Origin: Gp1-AA145 sp035651475 | GTDB taxonomy: Bacteria > Acidobacteriota > Terriglobia > Terriglobales > Acidobacteriaceae | DNA length: 64,000 bases | Reading direction: 5' to 3' | Assembly: GCA_035651475.1 (NCBI GenBank) | Contig: DASRFP010000045.1 | Coordinates: 55,760 to 119,759 of the forward strand | In this document: one piece after another, positions 1 to 8,778 of the stretch | How the letters are laid out: every line of letters starts with the position of its first letter | How positions within the stretch are numbered: position 1 is the stretch's first letter | Made by a program: the position numbers and the translations under genes | Notes under the pieces: model-generated | The model's input: the letters and a program-made list of their open reading frames with translations, nothing else | The model's database searches: none | Told to the model about the DNA's origin: nothing

Positions 1-1
1 A

Positions 2-1147
2 ATACTCGGAAAAACAAATCTGAGCGAATGGGCAAATATTCGCTCCACTCACTCGACGAGTGGATGGAGCGGGCGTGGCGGACTGACAAAGAATCCATAT
101 GCTTTGGATAGAAACCCATGCGGATCGAGTTCCGGTTCTGGAGCTGGAGTCTCAGCGAATCTGTGTGCAGTTGCGGTGGGCACTGAGACCGACGGATCAA
201 TTGTGTGCCCATCGTCCGCAAATGGGATTGTTGGGATCAAGCCGACGCTCGGGCTTGTGAGCCGGGCGGGGATTGTTCCGATATCCCATAGTCAGGACAC
301 CGCCGGGCCGATGGCGCGTACCGTTCGCGATGCGGCAATTCTTCTTGGAGTATTGGCTGGAACGGATTCGCGTGATTCGGCGACGACTGATGCCGACGCT
401 AAGAAGCAAAAAGATTACACGCAGTTTCTCGATTCGAATGGATTACGAGGTGCGAGGATCGGGGTTGCGAGGAAATATTTTGGGTTCAGCGACTCCGTCG
501 ATTCGCTGATGAACAATTTGATTGACGAGATGAAACACGCCGGCGCGGTGATCGTCGACCCGGCAGATTTAGAGACGTTAGGTAAATTCGACGAAACTGA
601 AACGCTGGTGCTCATGTACGAACTAAGGGCGGATTTGAATGCCTATCTGGCTTCTCGGCCAGACGCCAAGGTGCGAACCTTGGCGGATGTAATCGCCTTT
701 AATGAGAAGAACAAAGACACGGAGATGCCGTACTTTGGCCAGGATTTCTTTATCAAGGCACAGGAAAAAGGACCACTCACAACGAAAGAGTATGTGGACG
801 CCCTGGCATCGAATCACAAATTATCGCGCCAACAAGGGATTGATGCTGTAATCGACAAATTTCGTCTGGACGCGATTATGGCGCCGACAGGCGGGCCAGC
901 GTGGATGACGGACTTGGTGAACGGCGATCATGCTGCGGGTGGCAGTTCGAATGCCGCAGCCGTGGCCGGATATCCGAATATCAATGTGCCCGCGGGATTC
1001 ATCTTCGGACTGCCAGTTGGAATTTCATTCTTCGGCCGGGCCTGGAGTGAACCAACTCTGCTGAAAATCGCGTACGGATTTGAGCAGACGGTGAAGGCAC
1101 GAAAGAGCCCGGAGTTTTTACCGACTGCGAACCTCAAAAATCGTTGA
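2..1147 (+). CDS. Amidase signature family enzyme, 5'-truncated by window edge
   Basis: The reading frame is open from the first bases of the window, so this is the C-terminal part of a longer protein; the apparent TTG at 104 is internal. The fragment begins ILGKTNLSEWAN, typical of amidase-signature enzymes, followed by the Gly/Ser-rich motif CGSSSGSGAG and GTETDGSIVCP, which supply the cis-Ser and nucleophilic Ser of the Lys-Ser-Ser triad. The catalytic Lys would lie upstream of the window. The C-terminal part (AGYPNINVPAGF, GLPVGISFFG) is also characteristic. The family hydrolyses amide bonds (amidases, GatA, fatty-acid amide hydrolases). Interrupting segments unlike GatA favour a stand-alone amidase; the substrate cannot be told from sequence. 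Confidence 0.9.
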   Translation: MLGKTNLSEWANIRSTHSTSGWSGRGGLTKNPYALDRNPCGSSSGSGAGVSANLCAVAVGTETDGSIVCPSSANGIVGIKPTLGLVSRAGIVPISHSQDTAGPMARTVRDAAILLGVLAGTDSRDSATTDADAKKQKDYTQFLDSNGLRGARIGVARKYFGFSDSVDSLMNNLIDEMKHAGAVIVDPADLETLGKFDETETLVLMYELRADLNAYLASRPDAKVRTLADVIAFNEKNKDTEMPYFGQDFFIKAQEKGPLTTKEYVDALASNHKLSRQQGIDAVIDKFRLDAIMAPTGGPAWMTDLVNGDHAAGGSSNAAAVAGYPNINVPAGFIFGLPVGISFFGRAWSEPTLLKIAYGFEQTVKARKSPEFLPTANLKNR

Positions 1148-1166
1148 CTTTAGTGCGTGAGGACTT

Positions 1167-2411
1167 CTACTCGTATCGCAATGCTTCAATCGGGTCCAGA
1201 TTTGCCGCGCGCATGGCCGGGAACATGCCACTGACGACCCCCACCAACGCCAGAATTATCGTCGAAATGAGCAGCACCTGCGGAGCAACGATGAGGCGGA
1301 TGTCACCGGCTTCCGCGTGCTTCGCCACCGCGCTGTAGAGCGTGAGCCGCCCGACGGAAACAGAAACAATGTAAGAAAGAATGACCCCGCACAAGCCGCC
1401 CACCGCGGTGATAACCATAGCTTCGGCCAAGAATTGAAACAGGATGTCTCTTTTGCGCGCGCCGAGGGCCTTCTCGACGCCGATCTCACGCGTGCGCTGG
1501 GTAACCGAGACCAGCATCATGTTCATGAGGCCAACCCCGCCGATGCCAAGCGTGATAGTACCGATGAAAGCCAGCAGAACTTTGAGCGCGAGCGTGATGA
1601 TGCTGAATTGCTCCAGCTGTCTCTGTGCGTCGAAAATCATCACTGCGCGTTCATCGCTCGGCTTAAAGCCGTGCTGCAAGGCAAGCGCCTCACGAATGGA
1701 TTTAGTCATTTTGTTGTGGTCGAGGCCCATCGAATCAAGCCACATTCCACTTAAGTAGTGATTGTCGCGAAGCACGTCCATGGAGTTATAAGGCGCGTAG
1801 ACGACACGATTATCATCGTTGTCGGCCTCCTGCATTCGCGCCTTGAGCACTCCAACAACTTGGAATGTCACGCCATTTACGCGAATGGACTGGCCTAGCG
1901 CATCCATTCCTGAAAACAATTTGTCTTTTGCTTCCGAGCCCAATACAACATTGTAGGAATGGCTCAGATTGTCCGCTTCATCGAGCCAGCGCCCCTCATC
2001 GACATTCAGCGCCCAGATGTCGCCCATGGGCGGGTCAACGCCCGTGACCTGCCAAGTAAAGGTACGCGAGCCATTCTGAACCGTGGCCCCTTCGAAGTGG
2101 GCGACACGCGAGACGTGCCGGGCGAGAGGAACGACATTCCGTAGCACCTCGATATCCTCATTGGTGAAGCGGATTGCCGTACCGGCTTTATTGCCGCCTT
2201 CCTGCTGTGAAGTCCGGCCCGGGTAAATGCCGACCGCGGTTGCGCCGAATGAGTCCCAAATATTATGAATTGCGCGGCCAAAGCCTTCGCCATAGGCCAG
2301 CAGCAGCACCACGGTCGCGATTCCCCACGCCATGCCGAGCATGGTAAGCAGGGTCTTGCGCAGGTCGTGGCGCATCGCGCTATAAGCTTCGACGAAAATA
2401 TCGCGAGTCAT
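1167..2411 (-). CDS. MacB/FtsX-type ABC transporter permease
   Basis: This 414-residue inner-membrane protein has the MacB layout: one N-terminal membrane helix (about residues 18-41), a long periplasmic MacB_PCD domain, and a C-terminal FtsX domain with three helices containing TREIGVEKALGARK and ending DPIEALRYE. A GGGAG ribosome site precedes the ATG. It lies 4 bp after the upstream permease at 2416-3666 and is surely cotranscribed with it. No ATP-binding subunit is present nearby, which is common for acidobacterial MacB-like permeases. The role (export of peptide, lipoprotein or drug, or mechanotransmission) is inferred from family only. Confidence 0.85.
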   Translation of the reverse strand: MTRDIFVEAYSAMRHDLRKTLLTMLGMAWGIATVVLLLAYGEGFGRAIHNIWDSFGATAVGIYPGRTSQQEGGNKAGTAIRFTNEDIEVLRNVVPLARHVSRVAHFEGATVQNGSRTFTWQVTGVDPPMGDIWALNVDEGRWLDEADNLSHSYNVVLGSEAKDKLFSGMDALGQSIRVNGVTFQVVGVLKARMQEADNDDNRVVYAPYNSMDVLRDNHYLSGMWLDSMGLDHNKMTKSIREALALQHGFKPSDERAVMIFDAQRQLEQFSIITLALKVLLAFIGTITLGIGGVGLMNMMLVSVTQRTREIGVEKALGARKRDILFQFLAEAMVITAVGGLCGVILSYIVSVSVGRLTLYSAVAKHAEAGDIRLIVAPQVLLISTIILALVGVVSGMFPAMRAANLDPIEALRYE

Positions 2412-2415
2412 GTGA

Positions 2416-3666
2416 TTACTCCCTCCGCAATGCTTCTACCGGTTCGAGCAATGCGGCTTTACGCGCGGGATACAAGCCGGCAATAATGCCCGCAACTGCG
2501 AGCGACAAAATTGCGAGTACCGCAGTCTGCGGCACCAGGCGCGGAGTATCGAAACCTTGTGGCTGGGGCAGCAACGCCAGCAAGGCCATGAATCCCGCGG
2601 CAACGCCCATGCCGATGCCGCCGCTCAGCAAGGTGAGAAAAGCTCCCTCGGCAAAAAATTGAAACATAATACTGCGGTTGGTTGCGCCGAGCGCCTTGCG
2701 TAGTCCAATTTCGCGAGTGCGGTCAGCGACCGCGACCAGCATGATATTGATGATGCCGATTGCTCCGAGACCGAGCGTGACCAGGCCCACACTACCGAGA
2801 AACATATTCATCGCGTCGAAAATTTTGCCAATCGAATCCACCGTGCGGATTGTGTCCCATTCATCAAAAGCGTCAGCGTTTGTGTAATCGAAGCCGTGGT
2901 TCTGAGCGATCACTTTGTGGACTTCTTCTCGCGCGACGTCGTGTAGCGCGCGCGTTCTCGGCTGATAGTTTAAGAACGAGATCGCGTCATCAACTTCGCC
3001 GACGTTTAGTGGAGGAAAGTTCTCGTGCATGACTGAGAACGGAACGAACATTTGCAGATTACGTGTATTGTTGTCCCCGTGGCCCACGCGCTTCAGAACA
3101 CCGATTACTTGGAAGCGAATGCCATTGAGCAGAATGGTCGCGCCCACCGCGGGCCAACCGGGGAAAAGCGTCCGCCGAGCTTCATCACCGATCACCACGA
3201 CGGAGCGCTTTTGCGAAACGTCGAGATCGTTTAACCAGCGGCCTTCGGCAATCGGCAAATAACGAATTTGATTAATCTCGGCCTGAACCCCCATCAACTG
3301 ACCGCTGCTCTGGAAATAATCACTGAGCGCGCGGACGTCGTTGCGCGAGATTACCGGTACAACCAGCTTTACATCGGGGCAGTTCACCGCAATGTCTTGG
3401 TAATCGCGATAGGTCAGGAAATACCAGTGCAGGCTGGTAAAGCTGCCGTTCATCGCCGGAGCTCGGCCGCCCCAGATGAACATCACGTTCTCGCCAATTT
3501 CGTCGAATTGTTTCCTGTTGCCGGCACGGAAGCCTTCGCCCAGCCCGACGAGCAGCAGCAACGACCCGACTCCCCAGGCAATGCCAAACATCGTGAGAAA
3601 CGAGCGCAGTTTGTGCGCCCAAAGGGTGCCTAATGTTTGGCGACAGATTTCAAGGAGCAGGCGCAT
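2416..3666 (-). CDS. MacB/FtsX-type ABC transporter permease
   Basis: This 416-residue paralogue of the adjacent permease is first in a two-gene minus-strand operon. It has an N-terminal membrane helix (about residues 20-42, FGIAWGVGSLLLLVG), a periplasmic MacB_PCD domain to about 250, and a C-terminal FtsX domain with the conserved TREIGLRKALGAT loop and terminal EPVEALRRE. The two permeases probably form a heterodimer that needs an ATPase encoded elsewhere. Only a weak ribosome site is visible before the ATG at 3666. Confidence 0.85.
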   Translation of the reverse strand: MRLLLEICRQTLGTLWAHKLRSFLTMFGIAWGVGSLLLLVGLGEGFRAGNRKQFDEIGENVMFIWGGRAPAMNGSFTSLHWYFLTYRDYQDIAVNCPDVKLVVPVISRNDVRALSDYFQSSGQLMGVQAEINQIRYLPIAEGRWLNDLDVSQKRSVVVIGDEARRTLFPGWPAVGATILLNGIRFQVIGVLKRVGHGDNNTRNLQMFVPFSVMHENFPPLNVGEVDDAISFLNYQPRTRALHDVAREEVHKVIAQNHGFDYTNADAFDEWDTIRTVDSIGKIFDAMNMFLGSVGLVTLGLGAIGIINIMLVAVADRTREIGLRKALGATNRSIMFQFFAEGAFLTLLSGGIGMGVAAGFMALLALLPQPQGFDTPRLVPQTAVLAILSLAVAGIIAGLYPARKAALLEPVEALRRE

Positions 3667-3877
3667 CTTTGGTTTTGCTTATGATACCTGAGCGGCCGTA
3701 CCTCCCATTTTCTGGCCATCGCAAGCGTTGCCGCCTGTAAGAATCAGCCAACTTCCTGCGATACTGCGCCTGCCGGGTAGATCAGCAGCAGCGTACGTTG
3801 CTAGGTGCTCTACAGTATGTTCCTCATCCGATATATCGCCGGGTGAGCAACCGGAAAGTAGAAGGCAAGTTCTAAGT

Positions 3878-3899
3878 TAGCTGGCAAGAAAACCAGCTA
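3878..3899. repeat. Perfect hairpin TAGCTGG/CCAGCTA before a secreted-protein gene
   Basis: A 7-bp perfect inverted repeat (TAGCTGG, 3878-3884; CCAGCTA, 3893-3899) with an 8-nt loop sits directly before the ribosome site of the gene at 3916. Read on the minus strand it resembles a sequence before the kumamolisin gene (7894-7913): both have TAGCTGGTTTT followed closely by GCTAACTT. It may be a dispersed repeat or a leader structure; function is unknown. Confidence 0.45.
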
Positions 3900-3915
3900 G
3901 TCGGAGGAACTGTTT

Positions 3916-4410
3916 ATGAGAAAGATGATGCTGTTAGGTGCAGCCATACTGGTGTGCGCGGCCATGGCCGTCGCGCAGGATACGCCAGCGACCGATCAAG
4001 GCGCCTCCCAGAATTCCACAACGACCACAACACAGACCACAACCACACAGACCGCATCCAGCAACGCAATTCAAGGTTGCCTGACTGGGAGCAGCGGCAA
4101 CTACACGCTGACAGACGCCATGGGCGTGGCTTACAAACTGCAAGGCGATGAGTCGCAATTTGCTGACAATTTAAATAAGCAAGTTGAAGTAATGGGAACA
4201 GTGGGATCGAGCGCCTCGGCTTCGGCGGGCAACACGAGCCCGGACAATAGCGCATCCTCTCAGCCGAGCACGGACCAAGGCTCGGCGAACGCTAATGCAG
4301 GGAGCGCCTCCGGAACAGCAACCGGAGCAAATGCTACCGCTAATGCGTCGAAGACTCTGGAAGTGAGTTCGGTGAAGAAGGTTGCGGATAGTTGCGAAGC
4401 AAGCAAGTAA
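3916..4410 (+). CDS. Small secreted protein, possible DUF5818-like fold
   Basis: The 164-residue product has a clear Sec signal peptide (MRKMMLLGAAILVCAAMAVAQ) and a GGAGGA ribosome site 8 bp before ATG. After a Thr/Gln-rich linker comes a short domain with IQGCLTGSSGNYTL, a gap, then VEVMGTVG. A low-complexity Ser/Ala/Asn stretch follows, and TLEVSSVKKVADSC closes the protein. The pattern of two Cys flanking an OB-like strand series resembles small acidobacterial exported proteins of the DUF5818 type; I infer this from pattern only. No enzymatic motif is visible. It is monocistronic and followed by a hairpin shared with the convergent protease gene. Confidence 0.7.
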   Translation: MRKMMLLGAAILVCAAMAVAQDTPATDQGASQNSTTTTTQTTTTQTASSNAIQGCLTGSSGNYTLTDAMGVAYKLQGDESQFADNLNKQVEVMGTVGSSASASAGNTSPDNSASSQPSTDQGSANANAGSASGTATGANATANASKTLEVSSVKKVADSCEASK

Positions 4411-4417
4411 ATGCAAT

Positions 4418-4447
4418 AGGCAGGACTGCTGACCAGCAGGCCTGCCT
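4418..4447. terminator. Hairpin terminator between convergent genes
   Basis: AGGCAGG (4418-4424) pairs with CCTGCCT (4441-4447), and inside it TGCT pairs with AGCA. It lies in the 53-bp gap between the stop of the secreted protein (+) and the stop of the kumamolisin gene (-), as expected of a bidirectional terminator. No long T-run is present. Confidence 0.5.
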
Positions 4448-4463
4448 CTTCGCTTATCCATCT

Positions 4464-7400
4464 TCAGAAGATCACTAAATTAAATTGCACGGAATGGGTC
4501 GTGCTGCCGCTCGTGCCATTTACCGTCACGTTATAAGTTCCGGCCGGCGTGCCCGCGTTGGGCGGCGGTTGATTGTTGTTTCCTCCTCCGTCGCTGCCGG
4601 AGCCACAACCAAAGCATACAAGTCCGAGGAATAACGCGAGGAAGAGCTCGCGATAGGGCTTTTTTTCTGGAACGTATAAACAAAAGCCGAAGGTTCCAAA
4701 CATCAAGAACGCAATGCTCCATCCCAGATTCCCGTGGTATCGCCTGAGTAATGCAGTCTTTGCCGTGGTACTCACGGTTAATGTCGTTGACCCTGTGCTC
4801 GCGAGTGAACTCGGACTGAATGCACATTGACTCTCACTCGGCAACCCCGTACAGCTAAAGGTCACGCTGCCGTTGAAACCATCGAGATCGGCGATGGAGA
4901 TGGTCATTGATCCAGATTCGCCGGGTGACTGGATGTTAATTACGTTTGTTGCACTTTGCACCGAAAAGTCGGGTTGAATGTTGACGGTTGCCGCAGGTGA
5001 CGTTGAACCGGAATAATTCGTATCGCCGGCGTAAGAGGCAGAAATCGTATATTGTCCAGAGCTGAGCTGGGAATCGCTCAGAGTTGCGACACCTTCCGTT
5101 GTTCCATCCGCTGCTGTACTCATGGTGATGCCAGTAGTTCCTATGGAGGCGCCATTCATGTAAAAGGTTACGACTCCGCTCGGGGCGTTGCCGTATCCCA
5201 GGGTGCTTACAACGGCGGTAAGCAACGCGCCTTGGGCAGCCGGGGCGCCGGTGACCGTGAGGGAGGTCGGCGCTTGCACAATGGAAGCCTGAATTGTGGT
5301 GCTGGTGCTTGAAGAAAAACTCGCATCGCCGTAGTACCCCGCTTGAAACGAGTGCTGGCCTACTGGCAGCGTGGTGATCTGAGCGGCGTCGGCATTGCCA
5401 TTTTTGTCTACATAGACATAAGAGGCGATGCCATTCCCCGAGTCCCAGAAATTTACGTAACTCGTGAACCCTCCGTATCCTGACGATCCCGCAACATGGG
5501 CCTGCAAATACACCGGCGTTCCGTACAGAGCCGACGTTAACGGAACAAGGTTCCCACTTGAAGTGCCTGAGAGCACCGCTAGAGACGTTGTGCTTGGTTC
5601 CGGTTGAACAGTGATAAACACCGGCGGAGATGAATCGCTTGGCCCATAGTTACCGTCGCCGGCATAATGCGCCGAAATCTGGTACGTACCGCCGGGCAGA
5701 ATGTGAGTGCTGGAAGAGACATTTCCAGACGCATCGAGCATAAAAATTGCCGACGTATTATCCCCAATCAAATTGCCGTGCGGGGAGCCTCCGACGACCC
5801 ACACCGCTCCTGTGGGTATTCCGCCGTTATTGGCTTTGACCGTTACGTTTATATTTGCCGCTGAACCATGAACGAAGTTGAGCGGGCTAATGACGAAGGT
5901 GGTCGAAGTAGCATTGAACGTAACAGAGTTCCATTGCTGCGCGAGATTAGTGACATCAACTGAACCGAGGCCCGTCGCAAGATCGTAGCCGGTTCCGGAC
6001 TTGTACAAAGGTGAGTTGCCCCCATACCCACTCTCACCCGGCACGGCATTGTTGCCAACGGTCACATCATTGAATATGCAAGCCGCGGAAGGAGCAGCGC
6101 TGGTGTTTGAAGCGTTGCACGCAGCGAAGGACTCGCTTGCAGCTAGTCGATATAGAACATAGTTCGCTTGTCCGAGGCGAGACCCAGTTTTTGCTCCCAC
6201 CGTAGCTAAGATTCCGGCAAATGCCGGCGCCGATGCAGAGGTTCCACTCACTCCATAGAATCGAATTTCTCCTGCGGCGTCTGGAACGCAAGAACCCGCA
6301 ATGCACAGCAAATACGGATCGTGGCTCGCGGCTGTAAGAGAAATGTCAGGGACATCACGAGCCCCATCCGTTGGTATTCCATAAACACCGCTTTGCCACG
6401 GAGGTTTTTGAAAGAAGGTGCTCGTGCCCCCACCGCTCGCAAAAATATTGGCGTCGGTGCTCCCACACTGTGATGACGTGCAGCTTTCGTTCCAGACATC
6501 CTCGGGGATATAGCTCAGGGCTGACCCGAGAGTGGTCTGGTTGGTGGAACCCCAATATTTGCTGTTATTTCCGTTCTCGTTAAAAACCGTGCCACCGACA
6601 GCAACTACAGCACCCGGAGAAGCAAGTACGTTTACCGAAGGCGCATGCGTTGCCACGGTTTCGCTGTGTGGATCATCACAACCTGCCGAGCCAGAGTCAC
6701 CGGAGGAAACCACGTAGGTTATACCTTGCACCGCTGCCTGTTGTGCCAAAGCTTCAATTCCTGTTGCTTCAGCGGTGGTGTAGTTCGCCTCGCAATCACC
6801 GAAACTTTCGCTCATGACGTCCGAAAGATTGTTGTCGATGATGTACTCCTCAGACAAATCAACTCCGTCCGTTGTGTTCGTGGAAGCGGAAACCACAAGT
6901 GTGACAAAGGCGCTCGGGGCAACCGCACCCGACCATGTCGTGTCGAGAACGGCTTCAACTTCTTCCGATCCACCTAGATCTCCCGGATCGGCCCCATTCA
7001 CAAGAACCTGAGGCTCCATTGCTTGGTCGTACGTCCAATAATGGAAATAAAGCGGATCCTGCGGATTGATATTCGACCGGCCAACGATCGCGATCGATGG
7101 TCCGACTCCGAATAACGGATTGATGTTGTAAATCTTGTAAAAGTCAGCAGGAGCAAGTGCGTTTTGCCCACCCGACGTAAATTCCGTGCCATGGCCGGGA
7201 ACGTACTTTGCGGTGATTTGTTTTTCTGAAATTCTCAGTTGCGGCTTCTTCAGAAAATTGTGCAGCGTCCAGACTCCCGCCACTGCCGGGACCAGCGCAG
7301 TTGGAATTTGCGGATCGTTGGCGTTGGCCCAATGTTCTTCTCCGTTTACCAAGTATTTATGAATTGCAGTATGAAAAGCAGCTTCGACCTGGGATTCGTA

Positions 7401-7844
7401 TCCCGAAAACTCGATCACGCTGCGGCCTTTAGAGATGTGGTTGACCTGAAAACCATGAGACTGCAGCCATCCGGTGATGGTTTGCAGATCTTGGTCGCTC
7501 ACGCCAAATTGCGCTCCGAATTCATCAGGCGTCAGCCACTTGTGGTATTGGGGAGAAAGTTTGTCCTGCTGATTATCCAGCACGGTAATGAGCGCGTGCT
7601 CCTGCTCAGGGCTGCGCTTCAGCACCAGCAGCATCCGGTTCATTGGCAAATCGGGAGGCGCGGCACCGATGTCGAACTGAGGGCGTGCGAGCGGATGCGT
7701 ATTCCCTCGTAGCGTTGTGAGGTCAGACTCAAGCACTGGTTGGGTGATTAGCGGCTTCGGAGCAAACTGCTGCGCAAATGCAATACTCGAAAGCAGCGAG
7801 AAAAGCGGGAGGACGAATAAAAGCCTGGGCGAGCGGGGAGCCAT
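4464..7844 (-). CDS. Kumamolisin-like S53 (sedolisin) protease with Ig-like repeats and a C-terminal membrane module
   Basis: This 1126-residue exported serine-carboxyl peptidase has a signal peptide (1-25), an activation pro-domain (about 50-195) and a sedolisin catalytic domain (about 225-640). The family's catalytic residues are visible: Glu297 and Asp301 in EEVEAVLD, oxyanion Asp350 in SESFGD, and nucleophile Ser536 in SGTSASAP. Three or so bacterial Ig-like repeats follow (about 645-960). The last 140 residues form LLRR, a hydrophobic helix, a charged PEKKP loop, a second helix ending FGCGSG, and a GTPAGTYNVTV beta strand module. That module recurs in the SBBP protein at 28487. S53 enzymes work at acid pH, which suits an acidic-soil organism. 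A TAGGAG ribosome site supports this ATG. Confidence 0.93.
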   Translation of the reverse strand: MAPRSPRLLFVLPLFSLLSSIAFAQQFAPKPLITQPVLESDLTTLRGNTHPLARPQFDIGAAPPDLPMNRMLLVLKRSPEQEHALITVLDNQQDKLSPQYHKWLTPDEFGAQFGVSDQDLQTITGWLQSHGFQVNHISKGRSVIEFSGYESQVEAAFHTAIHKYLVNGEEHWANANDPQIPTALVPAVAGVWTLHNFLKKPQLRISEKQITAKYVPGHGTEFTSGGQNALAPADFYKIYNINPLFGVGPSIAIVGRSNINPQDPLYFHYWTYDQAMEPQVLVNGADPGDLGGSEEVEAVLDTTWSGAVAPSAFVTLVVSASTNTTDGVDLSEEYIIDNNLSDVMSESFGDCEANYTTAEATGIEALAQQAAVQGITYVVSSGDSGSAGCDDPHSETVATHAPSVNVLASPGAVVAVGGTVFNENGNNSKYWGSTNQTTLGSALSYIPEDVWNESCTSSQCGSTDANIFASGGGTSTFFQKPPWQSGVYGIPTDGARDVPDISLTAASHDPYLLCIAGSCVPDAAGEIRFYGVSGTSASAPAFAGILATVGAKTGSRLGQANYVLYRLAASESFAACNASNTSAAPSAACIFNDVTVGNNAVPGESGYGGNSPLYKSGTGYDLATGLGSVDVTNLAQQWNSVTFNATSTTFVISPLNFVHGSAANINVTVKANNGGIPTGAVWVVGGSPHGNLIGDNTSAIFMLDASGNVSSSTHILPGGTYQISAHYAGDGNYGPSDSSPPVFITVQPEPSTTSLAVLSGTSSGNLVPLTSALYGTPVYLQAHVAGSSGYGGFTSYVNFWDSGNGIASYVYVDKNGNADAAQITTLPVGQHSFQAGYYGDASFSSSTSTTIQASIVQAPTSLTVTGAPAAQGALLTAVVSTLGYGNAPSGVVTFYMNGASIGTTGITMSTAADGTTEGVATLSDSQLSSGQYTISASYAGDTNYSGSTSPAATVNIQPDFSVQSATNVINIQSPGESGSMTISIADLDGFNGSVTFSCTGLPSESQCAFSPSSLASTGSTTLTVSTTAKTALLRRYHGNLGWSIAFLMFGTFGFCLYVPEKKPYRELFLALFLGLVCFGCGSGSDGGGNNNQPPPNAGTPAGTYNVTVNGTSGSTTHSVQFNLVIF

Positions 7845-7893
7845 CGGAACTCCTATGACCGACTTCAGAATCTGGCTTTTGACTGCTGAAAGT

Positions 7894-7913
7894 TAGCGAC
7901 AAAAAACCAGCTA
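7894..7913. repeat. Degenerate copy of the TAGCTGG leader hairpin
   Basis: On the minus strand, about 50-70 nt before the kumamolisin ATG, TAGCTGGTTTTTT is followed by GCTAACTT. It matches the hairpin at 3878-3899 read on the same strand, but the right arm is damaged (TCGCTA instead of CCAGCTA). Confidence 0.35.
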
Positions 7914-8014
7914 CTCTGGACGCAGATGATGACTCTTCCGCAAAGTCTCGTCAAGCAATTTTGCGAAGCGAAATATTGACTTCAGAGCGCCTGAGCGAAA
8001 GTACTGTGGCGTCC

Positions 8015-8164
8015 TTACGAAAAAGTTATTGGAGCTGATGGACGGGAGGAGCGTTCGGACGCTTCACGTGGCGGCGAACCACGCCAGCGTAGAGCAAATA
8101 CCATCACCGCCAGTGCGAGAATGACGGTGGCGGGACCAATGCGCCGTCGAGGCGGAACGAACAT
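8015..8164 (-). CDS. Putative 49-residue single-span membrane protein
   Basis: The roughly 510-bp gap between the kumamolisin gene and tRNA-Arg holds one plausible small gene on the minus strand. ATG at 8164 opens a frame encoding MFVPPRRRIG, then a hydrophobic helix (about residues 11-26, PATVILALAVMVFAL), then a basic/Ser-rich tail ending ITFS. Positive charges on both sides of the helix fit a small membrane protein. The same frame stays open about 20 codons upstream without a standard start, so it could also be the end of a decayed gene. No family recognised and no clear ribosome site. Confidence 0.3.
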   Translation of the reverse strand: MFVPPRRRIGPATVILALAVMVFALRWRGSPPREASERSSRPSAPITFS

Positions 8165-8288
8165 AACGGAGCCGAGCTCCAGTGGAGTTGTACGATATGG
8201 AGTCTTCTTAAATTGAGGCGTTTAGCAGGCGTCGCCAGAAGATGACTTGTGAGCCTGCTGCCGAACGGGGTCCCCGGCGAGCCCGGTT

Positions 8289-8328
8289 CTTGACTTGCTG
8301 GGGATGAGAAATCCCGAGCGGAGTCAAG
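8289..8328. repeat. Nested inverted repeat upstream of tRNA-Arg
   Basis: CTTGACT (8289-8295) pairs with AGTCAAG (8322-8328), and inside it GGGAT (8301-8305) pairs with ATCCC (8311-8315). The sequence resembles dispersed intergenic repeats of acidobacterial genomes. It could also act as a terminator just before the tRNA; no T-run is present. Confidence 0.4.
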
Positions 8329-8356
8329 GGACCTTATCGCGTAAAATCAATTCACT

Positions 8357-8433
8357 GGCCCCGTAGCTCAGATGGATAGAGCAGCAGTTTCCTAAACTGC
8401 GTGTCGGCAGTTCGACTCTGCCCGGGGCCTCCA
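8357..8433 (+). tRNA. tRNA-Arg(CCU)
   Basis: The acceptor stem GGCCCCG/CGGGGCC (8357-8363 with 8423-8429) is perfect, the discriminator is T and CCA is encoded (8431-8433). The anticodon arm GCAGT-TTCCTAA-ACTGC gives anticodon CCT at 8391-8393, reading AGG. The T-arm contains GTTCGACTC. Its 3' half is repeated at 9683-9726, so it has served as an integration target. Confidence 0.95.
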
Positions 8434-8580
8434 TACCTTTCAGGCTACATAGGCTTTGCAAAGGTGGGTTCGAGTGTCCAACTGCTGTCCAACTTAGAAA
8501 AAACTGCTCTCCGGTTTGCCAATCCCGGCCCGAACGTTATTAACGTCTTGCTGAAGAGGGAGGGACCTGTGAGAGTAAAG

Positions 8581-8778
8581 CTACTTCTTGGAATCCGTAG
8601 GATTCTCTACAGCATGACGCCAGGCCCAATGCCTGCTGGTTCCTCGAACGATCTCTTCCTCAGCCTGGAGCCAATCGTCCATATCGTGCCCATCGCCTTC
8701 TGCTCGTTGCGAGTAAAGTTCATAAGCACGCATTCGAATTCGTTCCGTTAGATTTTGGTCTAGCTCGACTTGCATCAT
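8581..8778 (-). CDS. DUF2934 family protein
   Basis: From the ATG pair at 8778 the product is 65 residues: MMQVELDQNLTERIRMRAYE, then LYSQRAEGDGHDMDDWLQAEEEIV. This is the DUF2934 signature (I-R-x-R-A-Y-x-L-Y-x2-R, D-x-D-D-W-L-x-A-E). An AAGGGG ribosome site precedes this ATG; a longer frame back to 8850 has no such support. DUF2934 proteins are small, charged, of unknown function and often next to plasmid or island genes. Here it is the first gene inside the tRNA-bounded island. Confidence 0.75.
   Translation of the reverse strand: MMQVELDQNLTERIRMRAYELYSQRAEGDGHDMDDWLQAEEEIVRGTSRHWAWRHAVENPTDSKK

Noticed and set aside
1317..1758. Overlapping plus-strand frames of 104-145 residues
   Set aside because: Antisense to the MacB-type permease.
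8445..8580. Minus-strand frame ending LDSSWTLEPTFAKPM next to tRNA-Arg, possibly an integrase 3' end
   Set aside because: No recognisable recombinase motif (R..H..R..Y) is present; kept only as a hint in the island entry.
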